Below, piece after piece: positions 1 to 10,748 of a stretch of 33,285 bases of DNA (its first letter is position 1; each line of letters starts with the position of its first letter). The DNA comes from Bacteroidales bacterium (GTDB lineage: Bacteria; Bacteroidota; Bacteroidia; Bacteroidales; Muribaculaceae). Both the position numbers and the translations under genes were made by a program. The DNA lies in contig JAUNGA010000022.1 of NCBI GenBank assembly GCA_030524765.1, positions 1 through 33,285 on the forward strand. The letters run 5' to 3'. The notes under the pieces are model-generated. The model ran no database searches and was not told where the DNA came from. It worked only from the letters and a program-made list of their open reading frames with translations.

Positions 1-10
1 CTATACATAA

Positions 11-48
11 TGCACCCCAAAAGTTTTGTGTCTAACTTTTGGGGTGCA
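11..48. terminator. Perfect 15-bp hairpin downstream of glgP; IS3-end-like sequence
   Basis: Positions 11-25 and 34-48 are perfect reverse complements separated by an 8-nt loop. The hairpin lies 37 nt past the glgP stop codon, so on the minus strand it probably ends the glycogen operon. On the plus strand a T7 run follows at 63-69, so it may also serve a gene to the left of the window. The right arm with its flank (28-53) resembles the terminal repeat of IS3/IS150-group elements as I remember them, so this may be an IS remnant reused as a terminator. No transposase fragment is visible. Confidence 0.55.
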
Positions 49-85
49 GTTCACTGCGGCCGTTTTTTTATTGCTGACTCCCTGA

Positions 86-2644
86 TCAGATCCAACGTGT
101 GAACGCGAAGTCCATGCGGTGGGGGAGTTCGGGATTTACGGGGAAGATGCGGTATCCTACACGGAATACGCCGGCATTCTTGACCTTGCTCGAGAGCTCG
201 AAGGTGACGATGTTGCCGTCTTTCTTTACAACCTTGAAAGGTTTCTTGCCTACGAGGTGCTCCTGACCGTCCTCAGAGCGGTAGATAACTTCCTCGATGC
301 CGAGATCGTCGGCCAGTCCGTTGGTGTCGAGTGTAACCTCGATGCGATAAGCCTCACCGGTCACGCTGGGGGTGATGTCGGCAGTGTGGCGCACATCGAG
401 CACCTTGATGCCGTCCCATGCGGCGGCGACTTTCTCTTTCCATGCCGCGATTTCTTTGGCGAGAGCGAAATCATTGGCCTGCAGACGTGTCGAACGTGCG
501 GCCTCGGGATCGTAGAAACGGGCGATGTAATCGTCGATCATACGCTTCATGGTGAAATGAGGAGCGATGTCGCCGATCGATCCCTTGATGTAGTCGATCC
601 ATTTGGGTGAGTAGCCCTTGGAGTTCTTCTCGAAGTAGAGAGGTATGATCTCGTTCTCGAGCATGTTGTAGATGGTGGCTGCGTCGAGTTTGTCTTGCTG
701 AGCCTGATCGGTGTAAGTGCGCTTGTCGGTGAGAGCCCAGCCGGCTTTCTCGTTGAAGCGGTAGCCTTCATACCACCAGCCGTCGAGCACCGAGAAGTTG
801 AGCACGCCGTTCATCTCGGCTTTCTCGCCCGATGTACCCGATGCCTCGAGGGGACGGGTGGGGGTGTTGAGCCAGATGTCGACACCGGTGACGAGACGCT
901 TGGCGACAATCATGTTGTAGTCTTCGAGGAAGATGATCTTGCCGAGGAACTGGGGCATACGCGAGATTTCCATGATGCGCTTGATCAGGCCCTGGCCTGC
1001 TCCGTCGGCGGGGTGCGCCTTGCCCGAGAAGATAAACTGTACGGGGAACTGCTCGTTGTTGACGATCTTGGCCAGACGGTCGAGGTCGGTGAAGAGCAGG
1101 TGTGCGCGCTTATATGTTGCAAAGCGGCGGGCAAAACCAATGATGAGCGCGTTGGGGTTGATGCGCTCGAGCACGTTGATTACGGTCGAGGGATCGCCCT
1201 GATTGGCCAGCCACTTCTCTTTGAAGTCGCGTTTTACAAAGTTGATGAACTTGTTCTTGAGGGTGCATCGCATGTTCCAGATCTCCTCGTCGGCAACCTT
1301 GAAGATGCCGCTCCAGGCCTCGGGATCGCTCTGATGTGAGAATACCTCGGCACCGAGCTTGTCGGCATAGAATTCTTTCCACTCAGAAGCGGCCCAGGTG
1401 GGCATGTGTACGCCGTTGGTGACGTAGCCGACGTGGCTTTCTTCCCAGGTGTAGCCTTTCCAGATACCGGCAAACATCTTCTGCGACACGATCCCGTGCA
1501 GCTTGCTGACACCGTTGGCCTCCTGGCAGGTGTTGAGCGCGAATACGCTCATCGAGAAGCGCTCGTTGGTGTCGGGATTCTCGCGGCCCATGTTCATGAG
1601 GTCGTTCCATGAAATGCCGAGTTTGGCGGGGAACTCGCCCATGTATTTGCCGAAGAGCGACTCGTCGAAGTAGTCGTGGCCGGCGGGGACGGGTGTGTGT
1701 ACCGTATAGAGACCTGACGCACGTACGAGCTCGAGAGCGACGTTGAAGTCGAGGTGCTCGTCTTGCACGTAGTCTACAAGACGCTGCAGATTGAGCAGGG
1801 CGGCGTGGCCCTCGTTGCAGTGGTAGAGCTGGGTGCGGATGCCGAGTTTCTTGAGCATGAGGATACCGCCGATACCGAGCAGATACTCCTGCTTGATGCG
1901 GTTCTCCCAGTCGCCGCCATAGAGCTGGTGGGTGATGGGACGGTCAAACTCGCTGTTGGCGTCGAAATCGGTATCCATCAGATAGAGTTTCATGCGGCCC
2001 ACGTTGACGCGCCAGATGTGGCTGTAGACGATGCGGCCGGGGAATGGAACCTCGAGGATCATCGGATGGCCATTCTTGTCAAGAACCTGCTCGATGGGCA
2101 GCTGGTTGAAGTTCTGGGGCTCGTATTTGGCGATCTGCTGGCCATCGACACTCAGGGTCTGGGTGAAGTAGCCATAGCGGTAGAGGAAGCCGACTGCGGT
2201 CATGTCGACGCAGCTGTCAGAAGCCTCTTTGATGTAGTCGCCGGCGAGGACGCCGAGACCACCGGAATATATTTTGAGACAGTTGCACAGACCGTACTCC
2301 ATCGAGAAGTAAGCGACCGAGGGTACGTCTTTGCGCATGGGTTTGCTCAGGTAGTCCTGCATGTCGGCATAAACGCGTGACACACGGTCCATGATGCCTT
2401 TGTCGGCAAGGATCTCGTCGATGCGCTCGGCAGTGAGCTGCTGCAGGAGCATCACGGGGTTCTCACCAGTCTTGCGCCACAAGTCGGGGTTGAGGTCGCG
2501 GAAGAGCGATTTGGCCTCGCTGTTCCAGACCCACCACAAGTTGCGGGCCATCACCTCGAGGGGCTTGAGCTGAGAGGGCAACTCTGCTTTTACAGTAATG
2601 TCACGCCAGACGGGTGCATTAGTTTTGCTAACCGGAAGTTTCAT
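86..2644 (-). CDS. glgP: Alpha-glucan (glycogen) phosphorylase, GT35, short DUF3417-type
   Basis: Cytosolic PLP enzyme that releases glucose-1-phosphate from alpha-1,4-glucan ends. The 852-residue product begins with the DUF3417-type N-terminal region (WWVWNSEA near residue 38) and carries the phosphorylase core. The PLP lysine is expected at about K608 in [14 protein letters not shown], followed by [17 protein letters not shown]. This is the GlgP subfamily common in Bacteroidetes and archaea rather than the muscle/MalP type. It lies 28 nt downstream of the glycogen synthase gene on the same strand, so synthesis and breakdown enzymes are co-transcribed. No internal promoter was seen. The family is clear; the natural substrate (glycogen or maltodextrin) is inferred from the neighbour. 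Confidence 0.95.
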   Translation of the reverse strand: MKLPVSKTNAPVWRDITVKAELPSQLKPLEVMARNLWWVWNSEAKSLFRDLNPDLWRKTGENPVMLLQQLTAERIDEILADKGIMDRVSRVYADMQDYLSKPMRKDVPSVAYFSMEYGLCNCLKIYSGGLGVLAGDYIKEASDSCVDMTAVGFLYRYGYFTQTLSVDGQQIAKYEPQNFNQLPIEQVLDKNGHPMILEVPFPGRIVYSHIWRVNVGRMKLYLMDTDFDANSEFDRPITHQLYGGDWENRIKQEYLLGIGGILMLKKLGIRTQLYHCNEGHAALLNLQRLVDYVQDEHLDFNVALELVRASGLYTVHTPVPAGHDYFDESLFGKYMGEFPAKLGISWNDLMNMGRENPDTNERFSMSVFALNTCQEANGVSKLHGIVSQKMFAGIWKGYTWEESHVGYVTNGVHMPTWAASEWKEFYADKLGAEVFSHQSDPEAWSGIFKVADEEIWNMRCTLKNKFINFVKRDFKEKWLANQGDPSTVINVLERINPNALIIGFARRFATYKRAHLLFTDLDRLAKIVNNEQFPVQFIFSGKAHPADGAGQGLIKRIMEISRMPQFLGKIIFLEDYNMIVAKRLVTGVDIWLNTPTRPLEASGTSGEKAEMNGVLNFSVLDGWWYEGYRFNEKAGWALTDKRTYTDQAQQDKLDAATIYNMLENEIIPLYFEKNSKGYSPKWIDYIKGSIGDIAPHFTMKRMIDDYIARFYDPEAARSTRLQANDFALAKEIAAWKEKVAAAWDGIKVLDVRHTADITPSVTGEAYRIEVTLDTNGLADDLGIEEVIYRSEDGQEHLVGKKPFKVVKKDGNIVTFELSSKVKNAGVFRVGYRIFPVNPELPHRMDFAFTRWI

Positions 2645-2672
2645 TTGATATAATTTACCTTTTAGAATTGTG

Positions 2673-4316
2673 TTATTTCTTGTCGTGATTTGTCAGAGCG
2701 ATGTCAAAAGCGTCTTGATAGTGGCAGATGAATTTGCTCCAGTCGGCTGCCGCGGCAGTGGCCATTGCAGCCTTTGATATTTCGGCTCGTCTGTCGGCCG
2801 GAGCGGCCATGAGCGCGAGCAGATCGTCGGTAATGTCACGCACTACCTGATCGTAGTTCGAGTCGTTGCGGTTTACCACACACACGCCGCAGTCGGCAAA
2901 GCTGTTCTCGGTGGTCGAACGCACCCATTGGCCGAAGCCTGACAGCGAGGTGGTGACTGTGGGTATGCCGAATGCCACGCTCTCGAGCGGGGTGTAACCC
3001 CAAGGCTCGTAGTATGAGGGGAAGACTGTAGCGTCCATGCCTATGAGCAGGTCGTAGTAGCTCATATCGAAAATGCCGTCAGAGCCGTTGAGATAGCATG
3101 GCACGTAGATCACCGAAACCTGACCGTTGTAGTCGGCCGATGCAAATCCGAGCTGATGGATACGGCGGTTGACCGGATCGTCGTTGTAGTTGTGCAGGGC
3201 GTGTGTGATGACGGGATCGGCCAGACGGGTGTGGCTGTGATCGTCGATTGCATGGCGCAGGTCACCGCGAGGATCTCCCGACCATGCCGGTACCATTATA
3301 AAAGCTACGACGGGGCATGGTGTGCCGTTCTCGGCCAGACGGCCCAGCACGTCGCAATATACGTCGAGGCCTTTGTTGCGATACTCGCACCGGCCTGATG
3401 TACACATTATAAATGTATCGTCGCCAAGCTCGCGGCCTGTTATGGCCCGTGCCACGTCAACCAGTTTGGCTCGGGCTGCCTTGCGTGCCTTGTCATATTT
3501 GGCTTTGACAGGAACGAATCCGGGCTCGAAGCCATTGGGTGTGACCACATCGGGACGGCGTGTGAGCAGCTGTGCGCTCTCGTCGGCAGTCACGTCGCTG
3601 ACGGTGGTGAAGCAGTCGGCCTGCAGGGCCGCATGTTTCTCGAGCGAGTGTTTGCTCTCCATATTGAGCTCGCGGGCCATCTGGTCGCCGTCATAGGCGT
3701 GCAGATAGTCGTAGAGTGGCTTGCCGTTGCCGCAGATGCTGCGTCCGATGCTGGTGGCGTGGGTGGTAAATACTGTCGCGGCCTGGGGCACGCGGTCTTT
3801 GACAGCGAGCAGGCCCATGCCGGTTGTCCACTCGTCAAAGTGTGCGATGATATTTTTGTCCTTGGCTTCGTAAAAATCTACGAGGCTCTCGATGACAATG
3901 GCGGCGGCGTGGGCAAATGCGCAGCCTTCGTCGTAATCGCCATAGGCATGCAGCGAATCTACGCCGTAGAGCTGCCACATGCGCCCGTAAAACTCGTCTT
4001 TGACAGCATACATGCCGTCAAATTTCACAAGTATAGCTATCGGGCGTCCGGGCACTTCCCAACGTCCTATGCGCACGTCGACACCCTCGGGCAACATGGC
4101 GGTCTGACGCCATTTTTTTAATAATGTTTTAGACTCGGTGAAGTCAAGTGCAGGATTTTCATCGGTCCATACATCGGGACCAATAAAAAATACCTTGTCT
4201 TTGTACAAAGTCTGGAGACTTTTGGCTTTTGTCGACAGAACAGTGTAGATGCCGCCGATCTTGTTGCAAACCTCCCAGCTTGTTTCAAATATTAAATCTA
4301 TGGCTTTGTGAGACAT
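2673..4316 (-). CDS. Glycogen synthase, GT3 family (eukaryotic-type)
   Basis: Glycosyltransferase that extends alpha-1,4-glucan from a nucleotide-sugar donor. The N-terminus [22 protein letters not shown] is the donor-binding signature of GT3 (GYS-like) synthases, not of bacterial GT5 GlgA. The retaining-transferase E-x7-E motif is [10 protein letters not shown] (about E437 and E445). I chose the ATG at 4316 (547 residues): an upstream in-frame start at 4364 would lie inside the promoter at 4342-4372 and add a non-conserved leader. First gene of a two-gene operon with glgP. Whether it uses UDP- or ADP-glucose cannot be read from the sequence; I see no ADP-glucose pyrophosphorylase gene in the window. 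Confidence 0.92.
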   Translation of the reverse strand: MSHKAIDLIFETSWEVCNKIGGIYTVLSTKAKSLQTLYKDKVFFIGPDVWTDENPALDFTESKTLLKKWRQTAMLPEGVDVRIGRWEVPGRPIAILVKFDGMYAVKDEFYGRMWQLYGVDSLHAYGDYDEGCAFAHAAAIVIESLVDFYEAKDKNIIAHFDEWTTGMGLLAVKDRVPQAATVFTTHATSIGRSICGNGKPLYDYLHAYDGDQMARELNMESKHSLEKHAALQADCFTTVSDVTADESAQLLTRRPDVVTPNGFEPGFVPVKAKYDKARKAARAKLVDVARAITGRELGDDTFIMCTSGRCEYRNKGLDVYCDVLGRLAENGTPCPVVAFIMVPAWSGDPRGDLRHAIDDHSHTRLADPVITHALHNYNDDPVNRRIHQLGFASADYNGQVSVIYVPCYLNGSDGIFDMSYYDLLIGMDATVFPSYYEPWGYTPLESVAFGIPTVTTSLSGFGQWVRSTTENSFADCGVCVVNRNDSNYDQVVRDITDDLLALMAAPADRRAEISKAAMATAAAADWSKFICHYQDAFDIALTNHDKK

Positions 4317-4341
4317 ATCTTCAATTTTCGTTTTCGAGTCG

Positions 4342-4372
4342 CAAAGATACGAATTAATTATCAATTTGCCAA
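4342..4372 (-). promoter_or_regulatory. Bacteroidetes-type promoter of the glycogen synthase-glgP operon
   Basis: On the minus strand TTG (4372-4370), a 20-nt spacer and TATCTTTG (4349-4342) match the Bacteroidetes -33/-7 consensus. The predicted transcript starts near 4335, about 19 nt before the ATG at 4316. No Shine-Dalgarno sequence is seen. Confidence 0.75.
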
Positions 4373-4459
4373 GAAAAGGACAAATAATTTAGTAGTCTTT
4401 AGATTGTTAAGAGTCTAATAGCAGGCTCTAAGCCATAATTGATTTATCGCGTCGGCGAC

Positions 4460-4490
4460 TTGCAGAATCGCGTGTTAATAGCTATCTTTG
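4460..4490 (+). promoter_or_regulatory. Bacteroidetes-type promoter of rmuC
   Basis: TTG (4460-4462), a 20-nt spacer and TATCTTTG (4483-4490). The -7 box ends 5 nt before the ATG at 4496, so the mRNA would have almost no 5' leader if that ATG is used. The box also argues against the upstream in-frame TTG start at 4439. Confidence 0.6.
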
Positions 4491-4495
4491 TTGTT

Positions 4496-5689
4496 ATGAT
4501 ACTTATGACAATTTTACTGGTGGCTGTGGTGGTCGCCCTTGTATTTATGTGTATGCGCTATGCCGGCGTACGGGCCGAGGCTGCGCGTCTGCAGGCTACT
4601 CTCGATGCAGAGCGGGCCGCTACCGAACGTCGGATCGACGATATCAGACAGAGTTGTGAGAAGCGGGTCGAGGCCGAGCGCGAGTCGGCCGGAGAGCGTT
4701 TCAAGGCGCTTGCCGCCGACATATTGCATGCTAATTCGCAGCAGCTCGACGAACGCAGCCGCATGAGCCTCGAGGCTGTACTCGCACCTATGAAATCGAG
4801 CCTTGAGACATTTACCAAAGATTTCAAGGACTGCTACTCGACCGAACACACCGACCGTCTGTCGTTGCGCGAGGGGATCGAGAACCTTATGAGACTCAAT
4901 CTGCGTGTCAGCGATGAGGCCCGCAATCTCACACAGGCTCTCAAGGGCAACAACCGCTGGCAGGGCCAATGGGGCGAGATGGTGCTCAAGAACATACTTG
5001 AGAATTCCGGGCTTGAGGAGGGGCGGTGGCTGGTGATGCAGGAGTCGTCGACAGATGAGGATGGCGAACGAATACGTCCCGACGCCGTGATACACTGTCC
5101 GCAAGACCGCCGCATCATCATTGACTCGAAAGCATCGCTCACTTCATATCTGCAATTGCAGTCGGCGTCCGACGATACCGCCCGTGCCGCTTTGATAAAG
5201 GCTCACGTGCGCTCGATTGCCAATCATGTCAAAGAGTTGCGCGACAAGGGTTATCAAGACCGTATCGGCCTTAACAAGGCCGATTTCATGCTCATGTTCG
5301 TACCACACGAGGGAGCGTATATAGCCGCCATGAATGCTGATCCCGATCTATGGCAGAGTGCCTGGAAAAGCCGTGTGATCATTGTTTCGCCGACCCATCT
5401 TGTGACGGTGATCAAACTCGTTGAACAAATGTGGCAGACCGACGCCCAGAATGTCAACACACAGCGTATAGCCGATGAAGCGTCAAAGCTGATCGACAAA
5501 CTGGCCGGATTCCTCGGCGATCTCGCCAAAATCGACGACGGCCTTAATAAGGCCCGCGACGCATATGACGCGGCGATAAACAAATTGTCGACCGGTCGCG
5601 GCAACATACTTGGACGTGCCGATCAGCTGCGTGCGCTCGGAGTCAGGGCCGGCAAGCCCTTTCCGGCGCGGTTTGATCGGGATGAGTGA
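4496..5689 (+). CDS. rmuC: RmuC family DNA recombination protein
   Basis: Predicted nuclease-like protein that in E. coli limits inversions at short inverted repeats; biochemical activity is poorly known. The 397-residue product has an N-terminal membrane segment (about residues 3-22), a long helical, probably coiled-coil region (about 25-110) and the RmuC core. Core landmarks are the GQWGEMVLKNILENSGLEEG block, RPDAVIHCP, IIIDSKASL and ANHVKELRDKGY, then FVPHEGAY and VSPTHLVTVIKL. The DSK segment is typical of the restriction-endonuclease-like fold. The ATG at 4496 is the first ATG in frame; an upstream TTG at 4439 overlaps the promoter. Transcribed divergently from the glycogen operon and convergent with the sigma gene, 25 nt away. 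Confidence 0.9.
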   Translation: MILMTILLVAVVVALVFMCMRYAGVRAEAARLQATLDAERAATERRIDDIRQSCEKRVEAERESAGERFKALAADILHANSQQLDERSRMSLEAVLAPMKSSLETFTKDFKDCYSTEHTDRLSLREGIENLMRLNLRVSDEARNLTQALKGNNRWQGQWGEMVLKNILENSGLEEGRWLVMQESSTDEDGERIRPDAVIHCPQDRRIIIDSKASLTSYLQLQSASDDTARAALIKAHVRSIANHVKELRDKGYQDRIGLNKADFMLMFVPHEGAYIAAMNADPDLWQSAWKSRVIIVSPTHLVTVIKLVEQMWQTDAQNVNTQRIADEASKLIDKLAGFLGDLAKIDDGLNKARDAYDAAINKLSTGRGNILGRADQLRALGVRAGKPFPARFDRDE

Positions 5690-5714
5690 ATACGCCCATA
5701 CATACTCTAATGGT

Positions 5715-6218
5715 TTATCTGTAGTCGCGCAAAGCCTGCTGCAGGCGTTTGCGGGCAAAGAATATGCGGCTTTTGATCGTGCCCAGCGGTATGCCGGTAC
5801 GGTCTGATATCTCGCTGTATTTGTATCCGGCGAGGTGTAATGAGAACGGTATCCGCAGATCGTCGCTGAACGAGTCGAGCATGGCATGAATCTCTTGGGT
5901 GGCGAGCGCGCCTTCGGGCGACTCAAAGCCCGAATTCTGCGGCAGACTCAGGTGATACAGATCGTCGGTGCGATCGACTACGGTGTTGGCACGCACCGAT
6001 TTGCGGTATGAGTTTATGAATGTATTGCGCATAATCGTGAACACCCAGCCCTTGAAGTTGACGTTATCGACATATTTGTCTTCGTTGTCGAGAACCTTGA
6101 GTGTCGTGTCTTGCAGCAGATCGTAAGCGTCGTCGCGGTTTGAAGTCAGAAGATATGCAAAGTTGAGAAGATTATCCTGTACCTCGAGTAGTTTTGCTCT
6201 GAAAGTCTTTGTAGTCAT
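5715..6218 (-). CDS. ECF-family RNA polymerase sigma factor (orphan)
   Basis: A 167-residue extracytoplasmic-function sigma-70 factor with only regions 2 and 4. Region 2 is visible as NRDDAYDLLQDTTLKVL and FKGWVFTIMRNTFINSYRK (about residues 27-70). Region 4 is the C-terminal helix-turn-helix with YSEISDRTGIPLGTIKSRIFFARKRLQ (about residues 133-160). The ATG at 6218 was preferred to an upstream one at 6251 because MTTKTFRAKLLEVQ matches the usual family N-terminus. No anti-sigma, FecR-like or TonB-receptor gene is adjacent, unlike many Bacteroidetes ECF loci, so its trigger is unknown. The stop lies 25 nt from the rmuC stop, with no obvious terminator between them. Confidence 0.93.
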   Translation of the reverse strand: MTTKTFRAKLLEVQDNLLNFAYLLTSNRDDAYDLLQDTTLKVLDNEDKYVDNVNFKGWVFTIMRNTFINSYRKSVRANTVVDRTDDLYHLSLPQNSGFESPEGALATQEIHAMLDSFSDDLRIPFSLHLAGYKYSEISDRTGIPLGTIKSRIFFARKRLQQALRDYR

Positions 6219-6378
6219 ATAGATAAGTTTTAGGTTTGAGTGTTTACACATGTCGGGATTGTCATAGGTGCATGTCCCGGCTTCAATCTTACAACAAGCC
6301 TGCGACTATAATAAGTTGGTGAATTATAGATTTTTATGTATTTTAACGACTCTTATGAGGTCTCGTGATCGATATTTC

Positions 6379-6409
6379 TTGCCTGTCCGGCAGATATTTC
6401 GTAACTTTG
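6379..6409 (+). promoter_or_regulatory. Bacteroidetes-type promoter of uvrA
   Basis: TTG (6379-6381), a 20-nt spacer and TAACTTTG (6402-6409). Transcription should start near 6415, leaving a leader of about 95 nt, long compared with the other units here. I see no LexA-like palindrome in it. The rest of the 6219-6509 gap holds no other gene or exact promoter match that I can see. Confidence 0.75.
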
Positions 6410-6509
6410 TAAGAGATTGTCGGGATTTATATAATATACTGAAAAGATGCACTGAAACAAACTGCTATGAATCTTCGACAGTCGCCAAATTAAACCGAGG
6501 TACATACAA

Positions 6510-9308
6510 ATGTCAGAAAAATATATAAAGATAAAGGGGACGCGCGTCAACAATCTTAAAAATGTCGATGTCGAGTTGCCACGTGGCAAATTCATTGTCA
6601 TATCGGGCCTGTCGGGTTCGGGCAAATCGTCGCTTGCATTTGACACCCTTTATGCAGAGGGGCGTCGCCGCTATGTCGAGAGTCTGTCGGCTTATGCACG
6701 TCAGTTTCTCGGCAAGATGACCAAGCCCGAGTGCGACTATATCAAGGGGCTGCCGCCGGCCGTGGCTATCGAGCAGAAAGTCAATACGCGCAATCCGCGC
6801 TCGACCGTCGGCACTTCAACCGAAATCTATGATTACATGCGTCTGCTATTCGGTCGCGTGGGACGCACTTATTCGCCCGTATCGGGCCAGCAGGTCAAGA
6901 AACATACCGTCGAAGACGTCATCGCCGCGGCGACCGCCTATCCCGATGGTACGCGCGTGGCGGTCGTCGCTCCCGTGACACTGCCTGGAGACCGCGATAT
7001 GGCTACACAGCTCGACATATTGCAGAAGGAGGGTTTTACACGTCTGGTGGTCGACGGCTCTTTTGTCGATATCGACGAAGCCAAGACCGACAAGTCTGTC
7101 TGCGCTCTGACCGAAGTCGACCTGCTGATCGACCGTCTGGCTGTGGCTCACGATGGAGACGAGCTGTCGCGTCTGGCTGAATCGACCGAGACTGCATTCT
7201 TTGAGGGACACGACCGCGCGTCGCTGTTGGTCTTTGTGAACCATGGTGTCGAGAGGCATGATTTCTCAAAGCGTTTCGAGGCCGACGGTATGACGTTCGC
7301 CGAGCCGAGTGAGCAGATGTTCAATTTCAACAACCCTTACGGCGCATGCCCTGTCTGTGAGGGATTCGGCAAGGCTCTCGGTATCGACGAGGGGCTGGTG
7401 GTGCCCGATCAGTCGCTGTCGGTCTACGACGATGCTGTGGCGCCATGGCGCGGTCCGACGATGAGCGAGTGGAAACGTCTGTTTATACGCCAGGCGTCGC
7501 CGGCCGGATTTCCGGTTCATCGTCCGTATAGCGAACTTACTGACCGAGAGAAATCGATGCTGTGGGACGGTGTGGGCGAATGGCCCGGCATAAACGGATT
7601 TTTTGCCTGGATGGAGACGCAGCGCCACAAGGTGCAATATCGTGTGATGTATTCGCGGTTCCGCGCCAAAACCACATGTCCCGAGTGCCATGGCTCACGT
7701 CTGCGCCGTGATGCGATGTATGTCAAGGTCGGAGGGTGTTCGATCGCCCAACTTGTGACCATGCCGGCCTCACAATTGCTCACGTGGTTTGAGAATCTCA
7801 GACTCGACGGCAACGACGCCCGTATCGCCGGACGTCTGCTCACAGAGATTCGCAACCGATTGGGCTATCTGGTCGAGGTCGGATTGGGCTATCTTACGCT
7901 CGACCGTCTGAGCAACAGCCTGTCAGGCGGCGAGAGTCAGCGCATTAACCTGGCCACGTCGCTCGGCAGCAGTCTGGTGGGCTCGCTCTATATACTCGAC
8001 GAGCCGTCGATCGGTCTGCATCCGCGCGACACCGACCGTCTGATCGGTGTGCTGCGCAAGCTGCAGGGGCTGGGCAATACCGTGGTGGTGGTCGAGCACG
8101 ACGAGGAGATAATCCGCGCCGCCGACATGATCATCGATGTCGGCCCTGATGCCGGACGCCTTGGCGGCGAGATCGTATATCAGGGGCCCGTCGACAGAAT
8201 AGCCGGCACACCCCGCTCCTACACAGCCCAATATCTCTCGGGCGACATAACTATACCTGTGCCGTCGACACGTCGGCCGTGGCGCGACTCTATAGAGATC
8301 ACTCATGCTACCGAGCACAACCTCAAAGATGTCAGTGTCAGGTTTCCGCTCGGAGTGATGACTGTCGTTACAGGCGTCAGCGGTTCGGGCAAATCCACTC
8401 TTGTTCGCGACATATTATACAAGGCGCTCGCCCGACGACTCGAGACCGATCAGGCTCAACCCGGCCGATTCGGCGAGTTGCGGGGCGATATCGGTCGACT
8501 TGGCGATATAGTATTTGTCGACCAGAACCCGATCGGTAAATCGTCGCGATCAAATCCGGCCACCTATCTAAAGGCATACGACGAGATACGCGAACTTATG
8601 TCGCAGCAGCAACATTCGCGCCAGATGGGATTCACGCCCGCATATTTCTCATTTAATACTGAGGGCGGACGTTGCGAGGAGTGCAAGGGCGAGGGCTATC
8701 TGACTATTCCCATGCAATTCCTTGCCGATGTCATCATTCCGTGCGAGGCCTGCGGCGGCAAACGGTTCAAGCGAGAGGTACTCGAGGTCAGCTATCGCGG
8801 ATGCAATATCAGCGACATACTCGACATGACAGTCGACAGAGCCATTGAGTTCTTCGGTGAGGGTACTTCGGCCACCGAGCGCCGCATCGTGCGCCGACTG
8901 CAGCCGCTGCACGATGTGGGCCTGGGATATATCAAGCTCGGCCAGTCATCGTCGACACTGTCGGGCGGCGAGAACCAACGTGTCAAACTGGCATCGTTCC
9001 TCGCCGACGAGCGCCCCCGTCCCACAATGTTTATATTCGACGAGCCCACGACAGGTCTCCACTTCCATGATATCCACGTGCTGATGGACTCGTTCAACCG
9101 ACTGATTGCCAAAGGTCATACACTCGTCATAATCGAGCATAATCTCGATGTGATCAAATGTGCCGACCATGTCATAGATCTCGGCCCTGACGGTGGCGAT
9201 GCAGGCGGCAATATAGTCGCCGAGGGCACACCCGAGCATGTCGCCGGTGTGGAATCCTCGATTACAGGACGTTTCCTGAAGAATTATTTCGGCGGTGAAA
9301 AAAATTAG
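6510..9308 (+). CDS. uvrA: Excinuclease ABC subunit A
   Basis: DNA-damage recognition ATPase of nucleotide excision repair, acting as a dimer with UvrB in the cytosol. The 932-residue protein has both ABC modules. The first has Walker [10 protein letters not shown] (about residues 33-41), zinc-ligand pairs CPVC and CPEC, signature LSGGESQR and Walker [13 protein letters not shown]. The second has Walker [20 protein letters not shown] with CEACGGKRF, signature LSGGENQR and Walker [13 protein letters not shown]. Length and the intact UvrB-binding and insertion regions fit UvrA1 rather than the shorter UvrA2. Monocistronic between its own promoter and that of gdhA. Confidence 0.97.
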   Translation: MSEKYIKIKGTRVNNLKNVDVELPRGKFIVISGLSGSGKSSLAFDTLYAEGRRRYVESLSAYARQFLGKMTKPECDYIKGLPPAVAIEQKVNTRNPRSTVGTSTEIYDYMRLLFGRVGRTYSPVSGQQVKKHTVEDVIAAATAYPDGTRVAVVAPVTLPGDRDMATQLDILQKEGFTRLVVDGSFVDIDEAKTDKSVCALTEVDLLIDRLAVAHDGDELSRLAESTETAFFEGHDRASLLVFVNHGVERHDFSKRFEADGMTFAEPSEQMFNFNNPYGACPVCEGFGKALGIDEGLVVPDQSLSVYDDAVAPWRGPTMSEWKRLFIRQASPAGFPVHRPYSELTDREKSMLWDGVGEWPGINGFFAWMETQRHKVQYRVMYSRFRAKTTCPECHGSRLRRDAMYVKVGGCSIAQLVTMPASQLLTWFENLRLDGNDARIAGRLLTEIRNRLGYLVEVGLGYLTLDRLSNSLSGGESQRINLATSLGSSLVGSLYILDEPSIGLHPRDTDRLIGVLRKLQGLGNTVVVVEHDEEIIRAADMIIDVGPDAGRLGGEIVYQGPVDRIAGTPRSYTAQYLSGDITIPVPSTRRPWRDSIEITHATEHNLKDVSVRFPLGVMTVVTGVSGSGKSTLVRDILYKALARRLETDQAQPGRFGELRGDIGRLGDIVFVDQNPIGKSSRSNPATYLKAYDEIRELMSQQQHSRQMGFTPAYFSFNTEGGRCEECKGEGYLTIPMQFLADVIIPCEACGGKRFKREVLEVSYRGCNISDILDMTVDRAIEFFGEGTSATERRIVRRLQPLHDVGLGYIKLGQSSSTLSGGENQRVKLASFLADERPRPTMFIFDEPTTGLHFHDIHVLMDSFNRLIAKGHTLVIIEHNLDVIKCADHVIDLGPDGGDAGGNIVAEGTPEHVAGVESSITGRFLKNYFGGEKN

Positions 9309-9317
9309 TGAAAAAAG

Positions 9318-9349
9318 TTTGGCGGTCACAAACTAAAGACCTACATTTG
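9318..9349 (+). promoter_or_regulatory. Consensus Bacteroidetes promoter of gdhA
   Basis: TTTG (9318-9321), exactly 20 nt, then TACATTTG (9342-9349), a full match to both consensus boxes. The expected transcript start is near 9355, about 43 nt before the ATG. A strong promoter fits the high expression usual for glutamate dehydrogenase in this group (general knowledge). Confidence 0.85.
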
Positions 9350-9398
9350 CGTATCGAATCTATACCTACCTAATTTGTTTCCTAAAACCACAATTGTT

Positions 9399-10736
9399 AT
9401 GGAAATTAACAAAATCATGGCCGATCTCGAGGCCAAACACCCCGGCGAAAAAGAGTATCTGCAGGCCGTCAAAGAGGTGCTTATGTCTGTACAGGACGTT
9501 TACAATCAGCATCCTGAATTCGAGCGCAACAAGATCATCGAGCGTATGGTCGAGCCCGACCGTATCGTCACCTTCCGCGTGACATGGCTCGACGACCGCG
9601 GCGAAGTGCAGAACAACATCGGCTACCGCGTGCAGTTTAACAACGCCATCGGTCCGTATAAGGGCGGCATCCGTTTCCATGCATCGGTCAACCTGTCGAT
9701 TCTCAAGTTCCTCGGCTTCGAGCAGACCTTTAAAAACGCACTCACCACACTGCCTATGGGCGGCGCCAAAGGCGGCAGCGACTTCTCGCCCCGCGGCAAG
9801 AGCGACCGCGAGATCATGCGCTTCTGCCAGGCTTTCATCCTCGGGCTGTGGAAAAATCTCGGTCCTGATCGCGACGTGCCCGCCGGCGATATCGGCGTAG
9901 GTGGCCGCGAGGTGGGCTACATGTATGGCATGTACAAACGTCTCGTCAACGAGCACAACGGTACATTCACAGGCAAGGCTCTCGAATTCGGCGGCAGCCG
10001 CATTCGTCCCGAGGCTACCGGTTTTGGCGCTCTCTATTTTGTTCAGAGCATGCTCGCTCAGAAAGGCGACAACATCAAGGGCAAGACAGTGGCTATATCG
10101 GGCTTCGGCAACGTGGCATGGGGCGCTGCCCTCAAGGCTACAGAGCTCGGCGCCAAGGTTGTGACTATTTCAGGCCCTGACGGATATATCTACGATCCCG
10201 AAGGTCTCAACGACGAGAAGATCAACTATATGCTCGAACTACGTGCATCAGGCAACGATGTCGTGGCTCCTTATGCCGAGAAGTTCCCCGGTTCAGAATT
10301 CTTTGCCGGACGCAAACCCTGGGAGCGCAAGGTCGATATCGCTCTGCCGTGTGCTACTCAGAACGAGCTCAACGGTGATGATGCCAAGGCCCTCGTAGCC
10401 AATGGCGTTGAAATGGTTGCCGAGGTCTCTAACATGGGTTGCACCCCCGAGGCTATCGACCACTTCATCGAGACTCGTACGACATACGCTCCCGGCAAGG
10501 CTGTCAATGCCGGCGGCGTGGCTACTTCAGGCCTTGAGATGAGCCAGAACGCCATGCATCTGCAGTGGAGCGCCGAGGAGGTCGATGAGAAACTCCATGT
10601 GATCATGAAAGACATCCATGAGCAGTGCATCCGCTATGGTGTCGAGAAAGACGGCTATATCAACTACATGAAGGGCGCCAATATCGCCGGCTTCATGAAG
10701 GTGGCTCACGCCATGATGGGCGAGGGCGTCTGCTGA
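9399..10736 (+). CDS. gdhA: Glutamate dehydrogenase (hexameric, NADP-type)
   Basis: Interconverts 2-oxoglutarate plus ammonium and glutamate; the main ammonium-assimilation enzyme in Bacteroidales. At 445 residues it has the length of hexameric GDH-I. Visible motifs are GPYKGGIRFH (substrate binding), PMGGAKGGSDF containing the catalytic Lys, DVPAGDIGVGGREVGYMYG, and the Rossmann segment AISGFGNVAWGAA. The ATG at 9399 gives the conserved start MEINKIMADLEAKHPGEKE; an in-frame TTG at 9375 would only add a short leader. Followed 12 nt after the stop by a perfect inverted repeat. NADP preference is inferred from family similarity. Confidence 0.96.
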   Translation: MEINKIMADLEAKHPGEKEYLQAVKEVLMSVQDVYNQHPEFERNKIIERMVEPDRIVTFRVTWLDDRGEVQNNIGYRVQFNNAIGPYKGGIRFHASVNLSILKFLGFEQTFKNALTTLPMGGAKGGSDFSPRGKSDREIMRFCQAFILGLWKNLGPDRDVPAGDIGVGGREVGYMYGMYKRLVNEHNGTFTGKALEFGGSRIRPEATGFGALYFVQSMLAQKGDNIKGKTVAISGFGNVAWGAALKATELGAKVVTISGPDGYIYDPEGLNDEKINYMLELRASGNDVVAPYAEKFPGSEFFAGRKPWERKVDIALPCATQNELNGDDAKALVANGVEMVAEVSNMGCTPEAIDHFIETRTTYAPGKAVNAGGVATSGLEMSQNAMHLQWSAEEVDEKLHVIMKDIHEQCIRYGVEKDGYINYMKGANIAGFMKVAHAMMGEGVC

Positions 10737-10748
10737 TCTTTTTATTCC

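Noticed and set aside
119..2573. Several plus-strand open frames opposite glgP
   Set aside because: They lie antisense to a clear glycogen phosphorylase, show no family motif, and have the composition expected of GC-rich antisense frames.
6254..6279. CGGGA/TCCCG inverted repeat upstream of the sigma gene as an operator
   Set aside because: Only 5-bp arms with a 16-nt gap; expected by chance in this sequence.
6268..6528. 86-residue plus-strand open frame in the gap before uvrA
   Set aside because: It spans the uvrA promoter, overlaps the uvrA start, and its product has no recognisable features.
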